A DNA stretch of 36,583 nt from Thraustochytrium sp. TN22 (Eukaryota; Sar; Bigyra; Thraustochytrida; Thraustochytriidae). The notes beneath the pieces were generated by a model. It made no database searches, was not told where the DNA came from, and saw only the letters and a list, made by a program, of their open reading frames with translations. This document shows, piece by piece, positions 19,401 to 25,774 of the stretch. Numbering within the stretch: position 1 is the first letter of the stretch; each line of letters starts with the position of its first letter. The position numbers and the translations under genes were made by a program. The stretch covers positions 1-36,583 of the forward strand of contig JABLUY010000309.1 in assembly GCA_013306675.1 (NCBI GenBank). The letters run 5' to 3'.

Positions 19401-21069
19401 GGACGCCGACACCATCTCCATCATCGTGGGCGACGCCGAGTCAGACCTGGGTCCGGCAGGCCGCTCCGGCAGGATCGCGCCGGCCCACAGCCTGACGGAC
19501 GACGAAGACGAGGACGGTGAGGGCGGCGACGACCTCTTCCGATCCGTGCCGGCCTTCGAGCCGGTCGGACACTTTGACAAGGGCGACACGTACGGAATCA
19601 TCCCATGGATCCTCAATCACCCGGTCTCGGTCGTGCATCTCAAGGCCAAGACCGACGTAACGGTTCACATGATCAACGTGGACGAGCTGTCGCGCGTCTT
19701 CCGGCGCAACCCCACGCTGGCGCTGTCCTTCTTCAAGTACGTGGCGGCCGCCATAGGCGAGCGCGCTGACCGCGACGAGGAGGTCCTCTGCGATCAGATT
19801 TCTGACGACCTCGTCAAGCGCGACGCCAAGGTCGCCAGCAACAGCCAGCTCACGCGCAAGCTGGACAACAAGCCCATCCGCTCTACGGTATCCACGAGCT
19901 TTGAGAAGCGCGCGCAACTCTCGGACCAGGCGCGCCACTGGTTCCAGCAGGACTTTGACATGGAGTACGACTCCGTCATGTTCGACAAGCCCTGTAAGGC
20001 GCGCATCGTCGGCGACCGCAACGTGCAGCGCGGCAACGACTGGCACGGCTCCAGCACGGAGGCGGCCACTGCCGTCATGGAGCCTGGTCTCCTTTTTATG
20101 ACGCACTTCCACGTCTGCTTCCGCTCCAGCAAGCGCTCGCTGGACCTCGGCAGCCTGCGCCGCCGCCCGCGCCTCTATGGCAAGCTTCACATCGACGATG
20201 TCTTCGACATTAGACGCGAGGGCGACAATGGCGAGAGCATCTCCATCATCACTGACGACGTGCGCCTCGACGTGCAGTTCGACGAGGCTCGCGACGCGCA
20301 GCTCCTGGAAGACTGGATTAACAGTCTCATTGCCAGCAGTTCCGTCGTGGAGCAAGCGCCAAATAGCTACACCTTGCCGGGCGATGTCTACGGCATATCG
20401 TCCGGCCAGGTCAAGTCCGAGGACCTCCCGGACGGCGTGGACGCCGACCCGATCAACGTGCTTTACACGCAACAGCGCGACCTGCGCACGGAGTTCCTCA
20501 TCTTGACACAGACTTTGCAGCAGGTGCTCACCAAGCAGGACCGCTTCAAGATGTTCCACGACGGCAGCTCCGTGGTCCTACGCCGCGGCCAGAGCGTGCT
20601 CACGGCCGCCAAGCAGGCCGCGCACCGCCCAACGTCCGAGTCTGACGATGCCTACAGGCGCCGCCCCCAGACCTCGCGAAAGGCCATGCTTGCCGACGGC
20701 CCCAACGGCCTCTACCTGGTCGGCAGCGGCGAGCTCGTGCTGCAGCGTGAGGTCAACGGCCGCCGCATTCAATTCGCCACGTACAAGGTCGGCACCGTCT
20801 TTGGCGTCGAGCGCTTCCTTACCGACGCGCCCTCGCCCTTCACGGTCAAAGTCGTCTCCAAGACCGCCCTGCTCAAGTTCGCGCCGCGCGACCGCTGCAT
20901 GGCGCTTATGCGCTCCGACCTCGCGCTCGCCTCGCGCTTCTATCAGTATTGCGCGCTCCTGCAGATGCAGCGCCTGCGCGGCCCCATCATGAGCAAGCCC
21001 ATCGACCTTGCCGAGGACGGCCCCATCGTCAAGACCGACGGCGGCCGCCGCGGCTGCTCCATTCTCTAA
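16402..21069 (+). CDS. SCAMP-like tetraspan protein with cNMP-binding, PDZ and GRAM domains
   Basis: A 1555-residue protein. Residues ~55-235 resemble SCAMP: an amphipathic KDFPLEKQRGLVRAMY segment, then four hydrophobic helices including FRPAYWALR. A basic linker and a possible PH/GRAM-like region (~325-450) follow. A cNMP-binding-like fold seems split: its first half is at ~465-515 (HITEGTVTIYLD) and its second half at ~1057-1125. Between them lie a PDZ-like domain (~583-690, with KLGFSYVKR and VRVGDEVVKV) and long acidic/Gly-rich linkers. A GRAM/PH-like domain is at ~1177-1314, and a last cNMP-binding-like domain at ~1370-1520. The protein ends in CSIL, a CaaX box predicting geranylgeranylation, and starts MGGRHS, which fits N-myristoylation. 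The role is unknown; a membrane signalling scaffold in trafficking is inferred. Canonical cAMP-binding residues are not evident. Confidence 0.75.
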   Translation: MGGRHSRYSGTFRQRPSRHAWSRIQDVNYVEEDEDDSDNERHQWDMDRRVMDETSDWPRMCPVLHLNIQKDFPLEKQRGLVRAMYRFWQFSFVALLVNFVATMATLLTSNVTNPGTMTQSFVIAIVYLFGEFFLVFRPAYWALRLESNILFVWTYIMFVALFALFGFMLSQALGLVSVLAEPLAPGSNLPVKINPIFPVTLFSIFAALSLFNIIWIFYFFSQMFKFHTMSDQKKLELYKKQKRSPWLSRWFGGGDGDLFGDDTDADGKPKNVWPCTLHYEQVDREILSDDEDDGAKGKKNNKKKASRSRKKPRGHKMERKLLTIPGQLALFPTDRKVVFKSDEAIFNNVFKVTVMLVNISALKKEGDLILNVVELLSDEAFEEDLNEYRTVQARCSSDVKTLRNIHVDFDLKQSRDECYKKVSAVWRAVKKKEQVYMAMDEENLREMRLRSSRRARERASQHLLTHADWKLIVSLVSRAHFKAGMDMLSKGTHLQHLFHITEGTVTIYLDTASYGAVGSGAASRVGGSQVEDDDFDLQAALFPEADQENLLDSLRDTEKVNRKKAAAAQSAADLREPASIPRYYSVTFNNRKLGFSYVKRKRSYNLGDFEDLSGKHYQTVTNKHRFKDNYAAVVHHVKDGSDAAKAEVRVGDEVVKVGLLNIEEAEFTQQGITTFIKENRYPLDITFRRPPELDLQVDEAGFVAPDPNLVPAQVRQAMREQDQIEEDYGMLPTVFLAPIQPGSVSSPGYSARSVRGASGALAPIGSSAASMRTDENRSVRRPSYSAVPFGTAYDTSDEEEEEEDLDDHGDDTGDLISFDEDPYIRPKQPDLADGLPQDDQTYSSRQGGGRNAGRGGGGGGGGIGNANANNGNDGSNGANPAAGPRGGLFEMSRLDLAEAYAAKQDDFNAGEVTEFQASAPLLDAEPRRLSDLNAYTEAQLRRAGRLPPPPPEEDEDMVGVSHPQSGLLARGRAFLFGHPVTYDKLEENRLREQLAGDDGADADTISIIVGDAESDLGPAGRSGRIAPAHSLTDDEDEDGEGGDDLFRSVPAFEPVGHFDKGDTYGIIPWILNHPVSVVHLKAKTDVTVHMINVDELSRVFRRNPTLALSFFKYVAAAIGERADRDEEVLCDQISDDLVKRDAKVASNSQLTRKLDNKPIRSTVSTSFEKRAQLSDQARHWFQQDFDMEYDSVMFDKPCKARIVGDRNVQRGNDWHGSSTEAATAVMEPGLLFMTHFHVCFRSSKRSLDLGSLRRRPRLYGKLHIDDVFDIRREGDNGESISIITDDVRLDVQFDEARDAQLLEDWINSLIASSSVVEQAPNSYTLPGDVYGISSGQVKSEDLPDGVDADPINVLYTQQRDLRTEFLILTQTLQQVLTKQDRFKMFHDGSSVVLRRGQSVLTAAKQAAHRPTSESDDAYRRRPQTSRKAMLADGPNGLYLVGSGELVLQREVNGRRIQFATYKVGTVFGVERFLTDAPSPFTVKVVSKTALLKFAPRDRCMALMRSDLALASRFYQYCALLQMQRLRGPIMSKPIDLAEDGPIVKTDGGRRGCSIL

Positions 21070-21142
21070 ACTTGATCCGTGCGCTTCGCCGTGGAAAAAG
21101 AAAAGAGAAAAAAAGAAGAAAACCAACACTGTGCGATCTCTT

Positions 21143-21194
<52 letters not shown>

Positions 21195-21841
21195 GTATGT
21201 GTTGTTGTCTCGTGTCTCGCCTCGCGGACGTGCGTGAGGCAGCTCCACGGGTCACGTATCGTGGCAATACCCCAACAATCTCATTGAGGTGCATGCCATG
21301 TCAACGTCTAATCTCTTCTCCATACCCTGCGTTGCTAGCAGAAAAGACCTCGAACCCGGACGCTCGTCGGGTCCGAGTCGTATCCCAGCCTAGCTAGCGT
21401 GGGCCACCACCACTTGCTGCATCGTCAGGCCACTCCTCCTGCCCACGGAGCTGCAGAGGCTGACTTTCACTGTCAGTGAGGCCGGGCCGCGGCAGCAGGT
21501 GCTTGAAGTTGACATTGATGCAAATGGCGCTGCGTCTCTGCGAGCAGCGCGAAGTGGCCGCTCGTCCTCGTCCAGCCACCATGGCCAGCCACCACTTCTC
21601 TAACCACCGCGCAGCTCTCATGCTCGGCGCCTGCCTAACCACCGCGGCAGCACATCACAGCCGACAAGTCGAATCAGATCAATTCAAAGCAGATCAAGAA
21701 GCCAGGAGGGCGAGGGCGCGGCGCGGCGCGCGCGCGACGGGCGCGGCGGCGCAGGGGGCAGCGCGCCAGCAGAGGTAGCGACAAAGCGCGGGCGAGCCCG
21801 CGCGGGCCGTGGCGACCTTGCCCATCGACGCCAAGGACGGC
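21070..21841. other. Intergenic region upstream of the transposase-nuclease gene
   Basis: About 770 bp. It starts with an A-rich stretch (21092-21125) and a CT microsatellite in the 3' flank of the SCAMP/cNMP gene. A plus-strand frame from 21394 to 21603 is open for 69 codons without an ATG and reads protein-like (LTFTVSEAGPRQQVLEVDID); it may be a relic or an exon missed here. The 12-mer CTAACCACCGCG occurs at 21599 and at 21634. No terminal inverted repeat of a transposon was recognised by eye. Confidence 0.45.
21137..21190. repeat. (CT)n microsatellite downstream of the SCAMP/cNMP gene
   Basis: About 54 bp of CT/TTTCTC repeats, pure from about 21153. It begins ~68 bp after the stop, on the sense strand, exactly like the tract behind CFAP57. 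Confidence 0.9.
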
Positions 21842-24800
21842 ATGCTGGTCGGCGACGGCGCCTCCGGCAAGACTCTGGCGACGAACTTGCGGGCAGCCAA
21901 AGAGGCGGCGGACGAGCCGGCGATCGCTTCCACGGACGGCGCCAGCGAGACGGACTCCAGCAGCGACCTCGCGGAGACGCTGGCGGCGCTGAGCCAGGAG
22001 GAAGCGCTCAGCACCTTCGGCAAGGGCACCATGGGGCCACGCCGGAAGAGCACGCGGCACTCGATGTCGAGCGCCGCTGCTGCAGACATGACGCCAGCGG
22101 CCGCGGACGAGTCGATGTCTACCAGCGCAGCGACGTCGAGGACCGGGAAGCACACCAGGCTCGCCAGTGGCGGCGCGGCCGCTCCTGGTGGAAAGGCCTC
22201 GAATGCGTGCAGCTGGTGTAGGTCCACCACGCACAAGCGCAGGAGCTCTCTCAAGTGTCCGTTCAATAAGGCAAGGCTGGAGGGCGGCGACGTCGTCGTC
22301 GTCGGCGTCGGCGGCGGCAACCATGATGGGAACATCGACGAGGACATTGAGCAAGAGGCAAGGGCGGAGGACGGCTCCGAGGATGGCGTCGAGGAGGACG
22401 CCGACGAGGCAGCGTCAATCGAGTACCAATGGACCCCGCTGCCGCCGCCAAGACACATCGAACTGGCATGGGAGGAGGATGTCCGATCCACCGTGGCGCG
22501 TGGACGTGGCAAGGCGCAGGTAAAGTACATCTACGACAAGCTTCGGGACGCGGCGTCGAGCATCGGCCACCAGTCGCCCAAGCTAGAGATCCTGGTGGTC
22601 TTCCGACTGATCGCAGGTAAGCTAGTCGACCAGATGTATACGTCGGCGAGCATCAACCTTGCGCGCCGCGGCTTGCCGGCTCTGGCACCTCACGAGTTCT
22701 GGGTCTTTCTGGCGAGCTTTCTGTTTTACCACTTGACCGGGATGCGCTTGGAGCGCTGCCTGCGGTACATGCGGGCGCACGGGCTCATGTACTACGGGCC
22801 GACCTTCCAGTCTCTGAGCAAAGAGCGGTTCTCCGCCATCCTTGCGGCCATTACCATCGCGGACCTGCGCAGCGAGGGCACCGCAGCGCAGCTCTTCGGT
22901 GACGATCTGGCCTTTTTCGAGATTCTCGCTTTTGAGGCGACGCGGACTTTCACGCTCGGCCCGGACTCAAGCGTGAGAGTGGACTCGAACCTGCTCAAGA
23001 CGGAGGTCGTCAGCTCAGATGAGGGCGTCAGGGCCGAGCTCCAGCACCTCGCGGCGGTCGACTCCGTCCTGCACATGACCTATGCGGTCCGCCACCAGCG
23101 CAAGGGGGGCTGGACGCAGGATCGCCTTCTTCGAGAAGTCATGGGCGACCTGCGCAACTTCCCGCAGAATGAACTGGGCTGCATGGTGGCCCTGGGCAAG
23201 GAGTACCGCAAGACTGACATTGTGGCCTCGCTTCTGAGCAGTGGCTGCAGTTTCTGCAAGGCCGTGGACGGAGCCGAGAGCCCGTGGGTCGCCGAGAGCA
23301 GTCTGTCCAAGGAGGAGGCCAAGGACGCGGGCGACAGGAACGACGTCATCGCGGACGACCCTCGCCTGGGTGAGGCGGTCTTCACGATGATGCGCACGGC
23401 CGGCGGTGGCGCAAGTGCGGCCGACGTGGCGTCGCCTCCTTCAGCGACGCCCTTCGCCTATGCCTTTCGCTCGCGCGGGCGCGAGCGCGAGCGCGCCGAC
23501 CTGCATCGCTTCCTCGAGTGCAACACGGGCCACTCTGCCATGATGCGGAGCACGCTCGTCATGGTCCCCAGGGCGGTGGAGCCGGGGAGAGCGTCCTTGA
23601 CACTCTATCTCAAGAGCCCGGACGGCGTCAAGGCCGATGGCGTTGCGGAGGTCGAGGCGGAGCTCAGCAAGAAGTGCATCCCGTTGACGTGCTCCCGGGA
23701 CAGTGAGGACTGGCACGTCTTGCGGCGCTTCTCTGTCACCGCCAGCCTTGGTCGGGCGCTCGCGCCGCGCGACTTTGGCATGCGCGCCCTCGTGTACCAG
23801 GAGGATGACGCCGCGGCCATGCAGACCGCCGAGCTGAGCGAGGAGGCCATCGCGTCGAAGGCTGCGCGCACCTGGGTGCCGGACGGGCCTTCGTTGCCAG
23901 ACGCGGAGACGGGCTCGGACGCCGTGCGCGTGCTCTGGAATGCGCGGCCAGAGTGGTGCGTGGATGCCTTCGAGTGCGGTCTCTTCGAGCATCAGAACGT
24001 GGCCGGGCTCTCAGCAACGCCGGACGCCATCGTCCGCATTCACAAGCCAGGGGACGGCGAGTGGGAGGCAGCGCCCATTGTGTGCAGCGCCGACGTTCAG
24101 AGCGCTGACATGCTGCCGTCCGAGGTGCGAACTGCCGCGAAGGAGCTCGCGAGGACCAAGGGCAGCAACTTTTTTGCATGCACGATCGGCGACGAGATTT
24201 GGTGGAAGTTCATCACCCCTGAGCACCGGGCGCGGTTGATTCACAATGCAGTCGTGCTCAACGCCGAGTACGTCCTCTACGTGGTAGGTACCTCCGTGGA
24301 GGTCGACTTTAGCTGCCTGGTCAGCGTGCCCTTCGCCGCACGTCTCGTTTACCAAGGCGCTCTCCAGCAGTGGGTCAGGAAACTCACGTCCTGGGCGTAC
24401 GAGAACCTCGCCAAGGACGAGGCGCCTTGCGAGCCGCCGGAGATCTTCAGCGCCCGCGACAGGGAAGTCTTCTCCAGCCATTTCGCTCTGTGGCGGGCGG
24501 TGCGCACGCGTGTGGCTAACCTAGGGCCTCTCCGCCCTGTGGATCGCTTCACGTGCGTTCCGGCTATGGTCAGCGAGGACTTTGCGCTCTCCGGGGAGGC
24601 TTCCGTGGACGAGACGAGTTGCTTTGTGGCGCCCCCGCTCAAGGCGGATGGTATGAAGCTGACGCCGGACCAGACGTTTGCTTTGCGCATCTTCCGTGAG
24701 GTCGTCATCAACGCTTCCATCCTGCACCGCGCGCAGGGCGCTCAAAGCAAGGGCGCCGTGGACACTCTGCTACAGGAGATGGGCGACGCTGCGATGAGGG

Positions 24801-25525
24801 CGGCTGCCATTACTGAAATCATGCACGAGATCATTCCAGCCATGTTCCAGCACAGCGCGGCCTTGGCGCGCTCGCAGGCCGCGGCCACGCCGGGCGCTGA
24901 AGGTCTGCGCTCACCCTCGGCGCGTGCTAGCCTGCCCGCGTCACCCGCATCGGGCAATTCTTCTCCTGGGCAACCGACTCAGCAGGAGCAGCGACAGCTT
25001 GACGACGGAAGCAAGCGATCTCGCGAAGAATACGAAAAGGAGACGGCGAGCGAGGTGGCGACTTCCGCTGCCCTTGTGGCGGCAAGTGAGAGTGATAGCC
25101 TCGACGCCTTGGCGATGCACGTGCGCGGCGCACGCCCGGCAAGGACTTCTGACATTAGGCAGTTCTTCAACGGTGAGAAGCCGTCGCGGCTCCGCCTCAG
25201 CACCGAGATCGCGCACGAGACGATCGACTTGACTGACAGCGCAGATCTCAAGATCGGTGCCACCATTCAAGGCGGAACGCCCTACAGGGTGACCAGGACT
25301 TCGCTCTGCGTGGTGTGCGGCGGCAGGGCCGGACGGATGTGCTCCACGTGCGGCGTGCCTTTGCACACTATTCGGACCAAGACCGCCGGGGAAACTTGCT
25401 TTCACCTCTTCCACAACCAAGACGTGCTGGAAGCCATCGTGGACGTCAAGGATGACATTCCGGCCAAGAAGCGCCGGGCCTCTCTGCGCAGGAGTCTCCG
25501 CTCCGCCACGCCGAGCAAGTCATAG
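21842..25525 (+). CDS. PiggyBac-type transposase-like protein with YqaJ-like nuclease domain
   Basis: A 1227-residue protein, best read as transposon-derived. An acidic/Ser N-terminus is followed by a zinc-knuckle-like motif C123-x2-C126-x4-H131-x7-C139-P. Residues ~229-480 resemble the piggyBac DDE_Tnp_1_7 domain (HEFWVFLASFLFYHLTGM at 284; RFSAILAAITI; later ALGKEYRKTDIVASLLSSG). The usual second Asp of the D(R/N)xY motif is G452, and the first region reads VDS at D381. Residues ~620-830 resemble the YqaJ/lambda exonuclease fold: W624xxxRRFSVTAS, then SATPD728AIV, then D751-x-Q753 where ExK is standard. A Ser-rich linker (1010-1060) leads to a C-terminal Cys/His cluster (C1156-x2-C1159-x7-C1167-x2-C1170 ... 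CFHLFH at 1186) like the piggyBac CRD. It is uninterrupted by stops. Activity, mobile or domesticated, is unknown. An in-frame stop at 21776 precedes the start. Confidence 0.65.
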   Translation: MLVGDGASGKTLATNLRAAKEAADEPAIASTDGASETDSSSDLAETLAALSQEEALSTFGKGTMGPRRKSTRHSMSSAAAADMTPAAADESMSTSAATSRTGKHTRLASGGAAAPGGKASNACSWCRSTTHKRRSSLKCPFNKARLEGGDVVVVGVGGGNHDGNIDEDIEQEARAEDGSEDGVEEDADEAASIEYQWTPLPPPRHIELAWEEDVRSTVARGRGKAQVKYIYDKLRDAASSIGHQSPKLEILVVFRLIAGKLVDQMYTSASINLARRGLPALAPHEFWVFLASFLFYHLTGMRLERCLRYMRAHGLMYYGPTFQSLSKERFSAILAAITIADLRSEGTAAQLFGDDLAFFEILAFEATRTFTLGPDSSVRVDSNLLKTEVVSSDEGVRAELQHLAAVDSVLHMTYAVRHQRKGGWTQDRLLREVMGDLRNFPQNELGCMVALGKEYRKTDIVASLLSSGCSFCKAVDGAESPWVAESSLSKEEAKDAGDRNDVIADDPRLGEAVFTMMRTAGGGASAADVASPPSATPFAYAFRSRGRERERADLHRFLECNTGHSAMMRSTLVMVPRAVEPGRASLTLYLKSPDGVKADGVAEVEAELSKKCIPLTCSRDSEDWHVLRRFSVTASLGRALAPRDFGMRALVYQEDDAAAMQTAELSEEAIASKAARTWVPDGPSLPDAETGSDAVRVLWNARPEWCVDAFECGLFEHQNVAGLSATPDAIVRIHKPGDGEWEAAPIVCSADVQSADMLPSEVRTAAKELARTKGSNFFACTIGDEIWWKFITPEHRARLIHNAVVLNAEYVLYVVGTSVEVDFSCLVSVPFAARLVYQGALQQWVRKLTSWAYENLAKDEAPCEPPEIFSARDREVFSSHFALWRAVRTRVANLGPLRPVDRFTCVPAMVSEDFALSGEASVDETSCFVAPPLKADGMKLTPDQTFALRIFREVVINASILHRAQGAQSKGAVDTLLQEMGDAAMRAAAITEIMHEIIPAMFQHSAALARSQAAATPGAEGLRSPSARASLPASPASGNSSPGQPTQQEQRQLDDGSKRSREEYEKETASEVATSAALVAASESDSLDALAMHVRGARPARTSDIRQFFNGEKPSRLRLSTEIAHETIDLTDSADLKIGATIQGGTPYRVTRTSLCVVCGGRAGRMCSTCGVPLHTIRTKTAGETCFHLFHNQDVLEAIVDVKDDIPAKKRRASLRRSLRSATPSKS

Positions 25526-25774
25526 CGAGACATGCACACCACCACTGCAAAAGAATTGAAAAACATGTGGTACCAGTACCCCAAAATGGTTGCATCGTGT
25601 TGAGAGGTCCTGCGCACCACAGCGTTGCCCTGGAATTCATGGCGTGGTCTCGCCACCTGCCAGCTCTGTACCTTTGTGCTTTCTAACCTGCGAGGCAGGT
25701 TGTCTTTTCGCTCTTTTCGCCTCCTCGCTTGACGTTTTGGGTCTCGGTTCGCTTCATTCGTCTTCTCTGTCCAT
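25526..25774. other. Convergent 3' region with a small hairpin
   Basis: The 249 bp between two stop codons hold both 3' UTRs. A perfect 7-bp inverted repeat with a 3-nt loop (AACCTGC GAG GCAGGTT, 25685-25701) is followed by a T-rich stretch. The sequence is clearly less GC-rich than the genes. Confidence 0.5.

Noticed and set aside
21842-21880. Walker A-like GDGASGKT at the N-terminus of the transposase-nuclease protein
   Set aside because: The pattern fits a P-loop but there is no Walker B or NTPase fold nearby and the region is low-complexity, so it is most likely chance.
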